Positions 1 to 5,883 are shown, counted from the stretch's first letter. The stretch: DNA of 7,916 nucleotides from JBFELO01 sp041552055 (GCA_041552055.1 JBFELO010000191.1:1-7916), one strand, 5' to 3'. Notes: a model not told the origin generated them from the letters alone. A program made the numbers and translations.

Positions 1-175
1 CCGAACTTCCGCTCTCTGATAATAACTATACTGGGAGGTTCCTAATATGTTGTTATGAATTTCCTAAAATTCTACAGAAGCCGGCCGAGGCTTGGCTATG
101 AAAATTTCGCCACGCGAGGACCCTGGAACCTGCCCAAGCACTCCGACAGGCAATTCCTACCGGGGCCCGAGCGCT

Positions 176-203
176 TCTCGAGGCGGATGCAAACCTCTCG
201 AGA
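176..203. repeat. 7-bp inverted repeat
   Basis: TCTCGAG (176-182) is the exact reverse complement of CTCGAGA (197-203), with 14 bases between. An alternative pairing GAGG/CCTC (180-183 with 194-197) is also possible. There is no T-tract. It is the first of three inverted repeats upstream of the FHA regulator. Confidence 0.4.
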
Positions 204-250
204 TCGCTTTCCTCACAGGCCTTTCCCCTGCCTCTCAACGGAGCGATCCA

Positions 251-279
251 CGGCACTCACCGTGACCCATGGAGTGCCG
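251..279. repeat. 8-bp inverted repeat
   Basis: CGGCACTC (251-258) pairs perfectly with GAGTGCCG (272-279) across a 13-base spacer. It contains the ATG at 269 that would give the longest version of the downstream reading frame. This argues that 269 lies in regulatory rather than coding DNA. Confidence 0.45.
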
Positions 280-287
280 AAGCCTCG

Positions 288-309
288 CGGCCTCGACACG
301 TCGAGGCCG
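288..309. promoter_or_regulatory. Near-perfect 22-bp palindrome, candidate operator or stem-loop
   Basis: CGGCCTCGAC (288-297) is the perfect reverse complement of GTCGAGGCCG (300-309), with only two bases between. Three GGCC tetramers in tandem (305-316) overlap the right arm. The centre lies about 100 bases upstream of the start expected from the promoter at 363-391, a distance compatible with an upstream activator site. An extruded or RNA hairpin is the alternative. Whether a protein binds here is inference. Confidence 0.45.
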
Positions 310-362
310 GCCGGCCACACGGCGCCCAAGGGACCCGGTCTCGACTCCAGTCCTCTCCACTC

Positions 363-391
363 TTGAGCTTTCATCCTGGAATCCCTATATT
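363..391 (+). promoter_or_regulatory. Sigma70-type promoter of the FHA regulator, probably leaderless
   Basis: A -35 box TTGAGC (363-368, four of six consensus bases) is followed after exactly 17 bases by a -10 box TATATT (386-391, five of six). The GTG at 398 begins 6 bases after the -10 box, so transcription should start at or within a base or two of the start codon. No Shine-Dalgarno is present. The promoter supports GTG 398 over the ATG at 269 as the real start. Confidence 0.6.
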
Positions 392-397
392 CGATAC

Positions 398-1123
398 GTG
401 CCCACGGAACCGAAGACGCCGACCGACCTGTCGACCCCGGGCTTTTGGCTGCACGAGTGGTGCGTCTATCCCAAGCTCGACCGGATCAGCCGCGACGGCG
501 CGACGGTCCACCTAGAGCCGAAGGTGATGGACCTGCTGGTCTACCTCGCGCGGCACCCCGGACAGGTCGTCTCCAAGAACGACATCATCGATTCGGTCTG
601 GGAGGGGCACATCGTCGCCAACTCGGCGCTCTCCAGGTGCATGGCCCTGCTCAGGGGGGCGCTGGGAGATGACGCGCGGCGGCCGCGCTACATCGAGACC
701 ATCCCGAAACGCGGCTACCGCCTGATCGCTCCGATCACGGGGATCGAGCCGGAGATCACGGACACGCCGGGGACGACCTTTCGGCTGCGCATCGGTCAAC
801 GAGAGATCTCGCTCCAGGACGGCGAGCACCTCATCGGCAGGGCGCCGGACGCGGCCGTTTGCATCGACTCGCCCAAGGTGTCGCGACACCACGCCAGAAT
901 AGTGGTGGACGGCAACCAGGCAAGTGTCGATGACATGGGGAGCAAGAACGGCACCTATGTGGACGGCAAGATGGTGAAAGGGCCGTCGGCGCTGAAGGGA
1001 GGCGACGAGATTATTATCGGATCGATCGCCATCACCTTCATCGACGGTCGAGAGGGGAACGCCACCGAGACCATGTCGGACCCGGAGCGACCACCCGAGT
1101 CACGGTCGGACTGGGGTCTGTAG
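398..1123 (+). CDS. Winged-helix DNA-binding protein fused to a C-terminal FHA domain
   Basis: A 241-residue predicted cytoplasmic transcription regulator. Residues about 16-112 form an OmpR/CadC-type winged helix: the LEPKVMDLLVYLARHPGQVV helix pair, the recognition-helix region ending in LRGALGDD, and the hairpin IETIPKRGYRLI. Residues about 128-215 form an FHA domain with the phosphothreonine-reading signatures: GR (147-148), SRHHARI (162-168) and SKNGTYV (182-188). No receiver, transmembrane or TPR/BTA segment lies between them. The architecture recalls mycobacterial EmbR, in which FHA binding to a Ser/Thr-kinase-phosphorylated partner controls DNA binding; here the middle domain is absent. 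The start is GTG 398; the frame stays open back to ATG 269, but those 43 residues look non-coding and precede the promoter. The C-terminal tail has Thr/Ser next to acidic residues (NATETMSDPE). The target genes are unknown. It is convergent with the GTPase, 14 bases apart. Confidence 0.9.
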   Translation: MPTEPKTPTDLSTPGFWLHEWCVYPKLDRISRDGATVHLEPKVMDLLVYLARHPGQVVSKNDIIDSVWEGHIVANSALSRCMALLRGALGDDARRPRYIETIPKRGYRLIAPITGIEPEITDTPGTTFRLRIGQREISLQDGEHLIGRAPDAAVCIDSPKVSRHHARIVVDGNQASVDDMGSKNGTYVDGKMVKGPSALKGGDEIIIGSIAITFIDGREGNATETMSDPERPPESRSDWGL

Positions 1124-1135
1124 ACTCTCTCGGGT
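1093..1135. terminator. Possible bidirectional terminator between convergent genes
   Basis: ACCCGAG (1093-1099) pairs perfectly with CTCGGGT (1129-1135). A smaller hairpin, GTCT-gt-AGAC (1116-1125), lies inside the loop. It spans the regulator's stop codon and the 14-base gap before the GTPase stop. There is no T-tract on either strand, so intrinsic termination is uncertain. Confidence 0.25.
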
Positions 1136-1137
1136 CT

Positions 1138-2112
1138 TCAGGTCGCGATCTCGACCACGTCGCGATCGCGCAGCTCGAAATCGCGCGAAACCCGCTGACC
1201 GTCGAGCTTTCCACCCCACACGCGCGCGTAGGCCAGCTTCTGTGGCAGGTCGCGATGGATGCGCTCCGCGAGGTCGAGCACGGTCGAACCCAGATGGAGC
1301 ACGAACGGGTCGGTACGCTCCATCTTCTTGCCGGGGGGCTTGGTGTACACCCGCACCAGCTGCAGCAGGCGCCACAGCGCGAGCTTGAGCTTCTGATACC
1401 CGACGTGCTTGGTCGCGCTGAAGCGAATGACCGGGAACTCCCCGCCGTACAGCTCCTCGAGCACCGCGAGGTCCGCCTCGTCGACGCGGTCAGCTTTGGT
1501 GATCACCAGCACGGTGGGCAGCGGCATGTCGCGCGGATCAACGTTCTCGGGCAGTTCTCCGACCAGCGGCAGGTGCACCGACGCCATCCGGTCGCGGATC
1601 TCCTCGACGCCCGACAGCGTGCCGGGGGTGGACGGGTCGGCGAGCAGCACCGCAGCGTCCGCACCCTGCACCACGTTGGGCAGCCAGGTGTCCATGTGGT
1701 CCTCGGCAACCGGCGGCAAGTCGACAAGCTGGATCTGGACGTCCTCGAACTGCATCATTCCCGGCTGCGGTTTGGTGGTGGCGAACGGATAGTCGGCGAT
1801 GTTCGGCTGCGCGTGGGTGAGCGCCGCCAGCAGCGACGACTTGCCGGCATTGGGAGGACCCAGCAGCACGACCTGTGCCGCACCCTCCGGATCCACGTGG
1901 ACCGTGTGCGCCTTTGGTGACCGGCGCCGCTCGGCCTCCTGACGCAGCCGTGCCAGCCGCCGCTTGATGTCGGCCTGCATCTTCTCGGTTCCCTTGTGCT
2001 TGGGAATCGTGGACAGCATCTGCTCGAGCGCGGCTCTCTTCTCCTCGATGTTCTTGGCGTCCCGGAGCTGGGCCTCGGCGGCTCGGTACTGTGGCGTTAC
2101 GTTCGCCGGCAT
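1138..2112 (-). CDS. DRG/Obg-like GTPase with C-terminal TGS domain
   Basis: A 324-residue translation-factor-class GTPase resembling archaeal and eukaryotic DRG proteins. Residues 1-70 are a charged, probably helical N-terminal region. The G domain follows: G1 GPPNAGKS (85-92), switch I with TT at 112-113, G3 DLPP (131-134), G4 TKAD (205-208) and G5 SAT (232-234). A TGS domain occupies about 258-324 (VYTKPPGKK...DPFVLHLGSTVLDLAERIH...WGGKLDGQRV...LRDRDVVEI); such domains contact RNA or the ribosome. In G3 the usual Gly of DxxG is Pro, and no catalytic Gln follows. Similar DLPP motifs may occur in related bacterial TGS GTPases, but I cannot check that. The role in ribosome function or stress is inferred from the family. 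The ATG at 2112 has no Shine-Dalgarno but sits 6 bases after a -10-like hexamer. Confidence 0.9.
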   Translation of the reverse strand: MPANVTPQYRAAEAQLRDAKNIEEKRAALEQMLSTIPKHKGTEKMQADIKRRLARLRQEAERRRSPKAHTVHVDPEGAAQVVLLGPPNAGKSSLLAALTHAQPNIADYPFATTKPQPGMMQFEDVQIQLVDLPPVAEDHMDTWLPNVVQGADAAVLLADPSTPGTLSGVEEIRDRMASVHLPLVGELPENVDPRDMPLPTVLVITKADRVDEADLAVLEELYGGEFPVIRFSATKHVGYQKLKLALWRLLQLVRVYTKPPGKKMERTDPFVLHLGSTVLDLAERIHRDLPQKLAYARVWGGKLDGQRVSRDFELRDRDVVEIAT

Positions 2113-2118
2113 GGTGGA

Positions 2119-2147
2119 ATTGTACGATCAAGAAACCGTGATGTGGA
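2119..2147 (-). promoter_or_regulatory. Promoter of the TGS GTPase, probably leaderless
   Basis: Read on the minus strand: -35-like TCCACA (2147-2142, four of six), a 17-base spacer, -10 TACAAT (2124-2119, five of six), then 6 bases and the ATG at 2112. There is no purine-rich ribosome-binding site in the gap. The predicted transcript would begin at the start codon. Confidence 0.5.
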
Positions 2148-2327
2148 AGTACCTCCCGGAATATTGACGCGGGTTTGCCGGACAGCGACGAACACGGTTC
2201 ACGGGGCCGTATGTCGGCTGGCCGTGCCCTTGCCCACTCCAAACGAGAGCGTGCGCTCGCACCGCCCACGACGGGTTCGCGATCTGGCCACGGCAACCGC
2301 ACGGTCTTCCATCCGTACACCGGAGTG

Positions 2328-2936
2328 ATGGCGTTTCGATTCGCTGCCGCGTCGGCTCTTGCCTGTGCGCTCGTGATCGCCGCCCTGCCCGCTCCTGGGC
2401 TCGACGAGGCCGGGCGCGACCACTGGCTCCAGCCTGAACGAGTGATGGATGCCGTCGGTGTGGGGCCAGGCATGGTGGTCGGCGAGATCGGCGCCGGCCG
2501 CGGCTACTTCACCGTCAAGCTGGCGCGAAGGGTCGGGCGGGAGGGGCTGGTGTACGCGAACGATATCAATGCGCGCTCTCTTGCCGCGCTCGAGCGCCGC
2601 AGCCGCAAGGAGGACCTCCCGAACATCGTCACTGTCGAGGGCGAGGAGGATGATCCCCTTCTGCCCGAGCGATCTCTCGAGATCGTCTTTCTCGTGTACT
2701 CGCTGCACGACATCTCACGTCCGGTGGCGCTGCTGCGGAACCTCCGACCCAGTCTGGCACGGGGCGCCCTCGTGGTGGTGCTGGACGAGGACCCGGATGT
2801 CACGGGAGACGACCACTTCTTGTCCCGGCAAAAGGTTCTCGAGCTGTTTACGGAGGCGGGATATAGCCAGGTCCCGCTCGACAACTTCCTGGAACGCGAC
2901 CTGCTGCTCGCGTTTGGCGCCGCTTCCGGGCATTGA
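2328..2936 (+). CDS. Exported class I SAM-dependent methyltransferase
   Basis: A 202-residue protein. Residues 1 to about 22 resemble a Sec signal peptide: MAFR, then a hydrophobic run of Ala, Leu, Cys, Val and Ile, ending ALPAPG. The methyltransferase fold starts with RDHWLQPERVMDAVGVGPGM. Motif I EIGAGRGYFT (53-62) would bind S-adenosylmethionine, and Asp79 in YANDI is the acidic residue expected after strand 2. The VYSLHDI stretch (123-129) matches the motif IV region of small methyltransferases. The substrate is unknown. Periplasmic location is paradoxical for a SAM enzyme, so the hydrophobic N-terminus might be a membrane anchor or the protein might act before export. The start could also be GTG 2325. 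GGAG (2322-2325) is too close to serve either start well. The frame is open back to 2175, but that extension looks non-coding. It is convergent with the VOC gene. Confidence 0.85.
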   Translation: MAFRFAAASALACALVIAALPAPGLDEAGRDHWLQPERVMDAVGVGPGMVVGEIGAGRGYFTVKLARRVGREGLVYANDINARSLAALERRSRKEDLPNIVTVEGEEDDPLLPERSLEIVFLVYSLHDISRPVALLRNLRPSLARGALVVVLDEDPDVTGDDHFLSRQKVLELFTEAGYSQVPLDNFLERDLLLAFGAASGH

Positions 2937-2965
2937 CCTGGCGCAATGGCCAGAGCGACCCGAGA
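2937..2965. terminator. Small hairpin in the convergent gap
   Basis: CTGGC (2938-2942) pairs with GCCAG (2949-2953) around a 6-base loop, between the methyltransferase stop and the VOC stop. Five base pairs with no T-tract make it a weak candidate for a shared terminator. Confidence 0.2.
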
Positions 2966-3745
2966 TCAGCGTGCCGACGAATGCAGCGCGAAGACGGCTC
3001 CCTGAGGGTCCATGCACTGGGCAATCCGGTCGCCCCCCGGCACGTCCATCGGGCCGTTGAGTACCTTTCCGCCGAGCTGGGACACGCGTTCCACCGCTGC
3101 CTCGACGCTCTCCACTTTGATGTAGTACAGCCACATCGGTGGGCCGGGCATCTCGTCTGTCTTGTTGAACATTCCACCCAGCGGCATGCCTGCGCGGCCG
3201 TAGATCTGGTAGATCCAGCCGTCACCCATGTCCATCGCCTCCTGCCTCTCCCAACCGAACAGGTCGGCGTAGAAGTCGTAGGCGCTCTGAAAGTCGGTCG
3301 TGGCAAGCTCGTGCCAGGAGAACTCGCCCGCCTTTGGCGGGCCGGCAGGAGCGGCGCTCTCCTCCCGCGACGTGTAGACCGCGAAGACTGCGCCCTGCGG
3401 GTCGGCGAGCACCGCGAAGCGACCCGCGCCGGGGATGTCGGTGGGCGGGTGCATGACCGACCCGCCGAGCTCCTTGGCACGATCCGCGACGGCGCCGACG
3501 TCGGACACGGCCACGTACGCCATCCAGTTCGGTGGGGCACCGGCCTCCCGGGCCCCAGGCGGTATTTCCATCACCCCACCGAGCGGCTGGTCGCCGTTGG
3601 TCCACATGGTGTACGGCTTGTCTCCGCCTTCCCACGGTTGCGTCCCCCAGCCGATGAGATCTGTGTAGAAAGGCACGGCGGCGTCCGGATCCGAGGTCAT
3701 GAGGTCAAACCAGACGAACTGCCCACGTTTTGCTTCGCTGTTCAT
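2966..3745 (-). CDS. VOC family protein with two glyoxalase/bleomycin-resistance-type domains
   Basis: A 259-residue soluble protein made of two tandem VOC modules. Module 1 (about 8-126) runs from FVWFDLMTSDPDAAVPFY to DPQGAVFAVYTS. Module 2 (about 141-257) runs from FSWHELATTDFQSAYDFY to DPQGAVFALHSS. Both contain the typical FYxDLxGW helix and a PLGG(V/M)M(E/F)-like strand. The layout matches the double-VOC group that includes the mycobacterial CFP-30B-like proteins. The family covers metal-dependent lyases, dioxygenases and binding proteins, so no reaction is assigned. A possible metal ligand is His145 in module 2; the matching position in module 1 is Asp14. I chose ATG 3745 over ATG 3757 because GGAGG lies 5 bases upstream of it, and the earlier ATG overlaps that site. 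It is divergent from the SIMPL gene. Confidence 0.9.
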   Translation of the reverse strand: MNSEAKRGQFVWFDLMTSDPDAAVPFYTDLIGWGTQPWEGGDKPYTMWTNGDQPLGGVMEIPPGAREAGAPPNWMAYVAVSDVGAVADRAKELGGSVMHPPTDIPGAGRFAVLADPQGAVFAVYTSREESAAPAGPPKAGEFSWHELATTDFQSAYDFYADLFGWERQEAMDMGDGWIYQIYGRAGMPLGGMFNKTDEMPGPPMWLYYIKVESVEAAVERVSQLGGKVLNGPMDVPGGDRIAQCMDPQGAVFALHSSAR

Positions 3746-3750
3746 CGTTC

Positions 3751-3755
3751 CCTCC
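3751..3755 (-). promoter_or_regulatory. Shine-Dalgarno deciding the VOC gene start
   Basis: GGAGG on the minus strand lies 5 bases before ATG 3745. It overlaps the alternative in-frame ATG at 3757-3755, which therefore lacks its own site. Confidence 0.8.
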
Positions 3756-3879
3756 ACTGCGGAATTGAGTCTTTGTCTCTATACGTGCAATCGCTCTCGT
3801 GGCTCTCCAATTCCGCCGCTGTGAGGAAACATGTCTGAAGTAGCCATGAGCCGCGGATTGAGGTACAACGGTGCATCGC

Positions 3880-3899
3880 CCGGCGCCGCGACACGCCGG
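3880..3899. repeat. 6-bp inverted repeat in the VOC/SIMPL divergent region
   Basis: CCGGCG (3880-3885) and CGCCGG (3894-3899) are separated by 8 bases. They lie in the 213-base divergent intergenic region between the VOC and SIMPL genes. This could be an operator or chance in GC-rich DNA. I found no well-matched promoter on either strand of this region. Confidence 0.2.
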
Positions 3900-3947
3900 C
3901 AGATCAGACATACTGGATTGGATTCATTCGAACGGCAGCCCGCCCAC

Positions 3948-3952
3948 GGAGG
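3948..3952 (+). promoter_or_regulatory. Shine-Dalgarno of the SIMPL gene
   Basis: GGAGG ends 6 bases before ATG 3959, an ideal spacing, and fixes the start codon. Confidence 0.8.
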
Positions 3953-3958
3953 CATTCC

Positions 3959-4675
3959 ATGGAACGTCGCACCGCTCTCGACGCGTTCACGCTCGGCGCG
4001 CTGATCGCACTCGGTCTGGCGCTGGCCGGCCTCTTCATTGGCAACGGGCTGCTGCGCGCGCGCTCCGCCGACCGCTACGTCACGGTCCGCGGCTTCGCCG
4101 AGCGCGACTTTCCCGCGAACCTCGTCATCTGGCCGATCGTGTATACGGTAACCTCTGACGACCTGGTCGCGCTGCAACGTGGGGTCGACGACGGCGCGGA
4201 CAAGATCCGCGACTTTCTCAGCGCCGATTTCTCGCCGGACGAGATCAGCCTCTCACCACCTCGCGTCACCGACCGACAGGCCCAGGGAGTTACCGGGCAG
4301 TCGGGCAGACTCGAGCGCTACGTCGCCGAGGCCACCGTGACGGTCAGGACGCCCCGCATCGAGGCCGCGATGGCCGCCATGAGCCGGTCCGGCGAGCTTG
4401 TCGCCCAGGGGATCGCCTTGATCCGGAGCTACGAGCACCAGACCGAGTACCTGTACACGGATCTGGACAAGATCAAGCCGGAGATGATCGCCGAGGCGAC
4501 GCGCGATGCGCGGAGCGCCGCCCAGCAGTTTGCCGAGGACTCGGGCAGCCGGGTCGGCGGCATCCGCACTGCCCAGCAGGGGTACTTTTCGATCGAGGAC
4601 CGCGACCGCTTCTCGCCGCAGTCCAAGAAAATCCGGGTCGTGACGACGATCCAGTACTTCCTGGTCGACGACTGA
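3959..4675 (+). CDS. SIMPL (DUF541) domain protein with N-terminal membrane segment
   Basis: A 238-residue protein of the SIMPL/DUF541 family. Residues about 10-32 (FTLGALIALGLALAGLFIGN) are one hydrophobic helix, either an uncleaved signal anchor or a signal peptide, which places the rest in the periplasm or cell envelope. The family signature follows directly: DRYVTVRGFAERDFPANLVI. Further matches are a mid-domain helical stretch (about 68-92) and the C-terminal KKIRVVTTIQYFLVDD strand. Biochemical function is poorly defined for the family; bacterial members form oligomeric envelope proteins linked to stress, and the eukaryotic name comes from a signalling adaptor. No catalytic residues can be assigned. 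The length is normal. The start is well supported by the ribosome-binding site. It is convergent with the glycosyltransferase, whose stop is 12 bases away. Confidence 0.9.
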   Translation: MERRTALDAFTLGALIALGLALAGLFIGNGLLRARSADRYVTVRGFAERDFPANLVIWPIVYTVTSDDLVALQRGVDDGADKIRDFLSADFSPDEISLSPPRVTDRQAQGVTGQSGRLERYVAEATVTVRTPRIEAAMAAMSRSGELVAQGIALIRSYEHQTEYLYTDLDKIKPEMIAEATRDARSAAQQFAEDSGSRVGGIRTAQQGYFSIEDRDRFSPQSKKIRVVTTIQYFLVDD

Positions 4676-4693
4676 GGGTGGCCGCAATCACCC
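4676..4693. terminator. Short stem-loop at the SIMPL/glycosyltransferase junction
   Basis: GGGTG (4676-4680) pairs with CACCC (4689-4693) across 8 bases. It covers the 12-base gap and the glycosyltransferase stop codon. Only five base pairs and no T-run, so it is weak as a terminator. Confidence 0.2.
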
Positions 4694-5788
4694 AGCGACA
4701 ACCTTGGCGTAGAGGGCGTGCAGCCGAGGCTCGATCGTCGCACGGGCATATCGGTCGGCGACCATCTCCCTCCCCTGCTGGCCGAGCTCCAGCGCGGCCT
4801 CGGGATCGTCGGCGAGCCTTCGTAGGGCTTCGGCCATCGCCTCGACGTCACCCGGCAGCACCCGAACGCAGCCAGCGTCGGACCAGTCGGTGGTGCCGCC
4901 GACGTTGGCCACGATCACCGGGGTCCCCTCGGCGAGCGCTTCCAGCGCGAGGATCCCGAGAGGCTCCTGCCACACGCTCGGGAACAGCAGGGCCCTCGCA
5001 CGGCGCAGCTGTTGCCGCAGCCGTACCGGCGACAGCCAACCGAGAGGCTCGGTTCCGGCCAGATCGTCTGCGAGCGGCCCGTCACCGGCCACGCGGAGCG
5101 GCAGGCCGGTGCCCGCCAGATGCCACGCGCGGACGGCATCCCGCACGCCCTTGTGGCGGACCAGCCTGCCTCCGACCAGGAATCCGTCACCCGCGTCGTC
5201 CCGTTCTGGTCCGACCTCGATCCACGGCGGCAGCACCTCGGCGCCTGGGAGGCCTGCGCACTCGAGCTCGGCCGCCATGAACCTGGACAGGACGACGAGC
5301 CGAGCCCCGATGAGAGCATCCCGTCGCATCCGCGTCAGTTCGAGGGTGCGGGTTCGGTAGTCTCGATCCGGGAGGCATTCCGAGCATGCCTCCTGCGCCA
5401 TCGGCTGCCGACATGCGCTGCCGTCCGGCAACGACTTCCCCATCCCGGGACAGAACACTCTGTGGTCCTGCACGGTCACCACCGCTCTGCCGGTCGCCAC
5501 AGTGGCGGCGATCGCGATCGGGTTCATCACGTTCTGCAGGTGCGCCAGGCGGGCAGCGCCGAGCGGCTCGGCGAGACCAGCGAGCCTCGCCGACGATGCC
5601 ACGGTGGCGCCGAGTCCCCGGACGCGAATCGTACGATCCACCGCGGGCAGCTCCACCTCCCGGTCGAGACGCGCACACGCGACCGTCACCCTGGCGCCTG
5701 CTGCGCAGGTCGATCGGATGACCTGCAGCAGGTGCCGGTCGGCACCCCCTCGCCCCCCGAACCGGTCTGCGACGTAGAGGATCCGCAC
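4688..5788 (-). CDS. GT4-type glycosyltransferase with an internal cysteine cluster
   Basis: A 366-residue GT-B glycosyltransferase of the GT4 class. The N-terminal Rossmann domain begins MRILYVADRFGGRGGADRHL, with the glycine-rich acceptor loop. The C-terminal domain has the sugar-nucleotide features: GGRLVRHKGV (206-215), VAGDGPL (233-239) and the E-x7-E pair Glu275/Glu283 in EPLGILALE, followed by GTPVIVANVGGTTD. A likely role is adding a hexose in surface polysaccharide or glycolipid synthesis; donor and acceptor are not predictable. Four Cys at 113, 126, 135 and 138 form a plausible zinc knuckle inserted in the acceptor domain. The start is GTG 5788; the ATG at 5793 is out of frame. There is no Shine-Dalgarno, but an extended -10 lies 6 bases upstream. 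No neighbouring polysaccharide genes are present. Confidence 0.9.
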   Translation of the reverse strand: MRILYVADRFGGRGGADRHLLQVIRSTCAAGARVTVACARLDREVELPAVDRTIRVRGLGATVASSARLAGLAEPLGAARLAHLQNVMNPIAIAATVATGRAVVTVQDHRVFCPGMGKSLPDGSACRQPMAQEACSECLPDRDYRTRTLELTRMRRDALIGARLVVLSRFMAAELECAGLPGAEVLPPWIEVGPERDDAGDGFLVGGRLVRHKGVRDAVRAWHLAGTGLPLRVAGDGPLADDLAGTEPLGWLSPVRLRQQLRRARALLFPSVWQEPLGILALEALAEGTPVIVANVGGTTDWSDAGCVRVLPGDVEAMAEALRRLADDPEAALELGQQGREMVADRYARATIEPRLHALYAKVVAG

Positions 5789-5794
5789 GTCATG

Positions 5795-5803
5795 ATCGTA
5801 GCA
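5795..5803 (-). promoter_or_regulatory. Extended -10 element of the glycosyltransferase gene, probably leaderless
   Basis: On the minus strand TGC-TACGAT (5803-5795) matches the extended -10 form TGn-TATAAT (four of six in the hexamer). It is followed by 6 bases and GTG 5788. No -35 box is visible at 16-18 bases, which an extended -10 can compensate for. No ribosome-binding site is present. Confidence 0.4.
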
Positions 5804-5833
5804 GTTGAGGGGATGCGGCCTCCCGACCGCCCG

Positions 5834-5868
5834 GATTCAAGGGACACGATGCAAGATTCAAGATCCCC
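5834..5868. repeat. Heptamer block A, unit GATTCAA
   Basis: Five 7-base units. Exact GATTCAA copies lie at 5834-5840 and 5855-5861, exactly 21 bases apart, with a one-mismatch copy (GATGCAA) at 5848-5854. The unit at 5841-5847 is strongly diverged and the last is partial. Confidence 0.65.
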
Positions 5869-5883
5869 CGCCCGCCCGTTCGG

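Larger units (their letters stand above)
1..397. other. Non-coding region upstream of the FHA regulator, rich in inverted repeats
   Basis: I see no convincing gene here. Two frames are open at the left edge and stop at 43-45 and 99-101, so the tail of an upstream gene cannot be excluded, but neither peptide is recognisable. A good Shine-Dalgarno (GGGAGG, 33-38) precedes an ATG at 47 that encodes only Met-Leu-Leu before a stop overlapping another ATG at 55. The 103-residue frame starting at 55 has no protein-like character (Arg/Pro/Ser rich, no hydrophobic core). The region contains inverted repeats at 176-203, 251-279 and 288-309, and ends in the promoter at 363-391. Confidence 0.6.

Noticed and set aside
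55..366. Open frame of 103 residues on the plus strand
   Set aside because: Arg/Pro/Ser-rich peptide with no domain, no hydrophobic core and poor codon pattern. It overlaps three inverted repeats, and its ATG overlaps the stop of a three-codon frame.
269..397. N-terminal extension of the FHA regulator from ATG 269
   Set aside because: The 43 extra residues resemble translated intergenic DNA, the ATG is inside an inverted repeat, and a good promoter (363-391) would lie within the extension.
1255..1920. Plus-strand open frame of 221 residues opposite the GTPase
   Set aside because: A shadow of the GTPase coding sequence; the peptide is His/Arg/Gln-rich with no recognisable fold, whereas the minus strand encodes clear G motifs.
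3746..3800. TATAGA hexamer as a -10 box for the VOC gene
   Set aside because: The nearest TTG-type -35 is about 21 bases away, too far for a normal spacer, and no extended -10 is present.
2933..3838. Plus-strand open frame of 301 residues opposite the VOC gene
   Set aside because: Antisense shadow: the minus strand has two complete VOC modules and a Shine-Dalgarno. The plus peptide has no domain.
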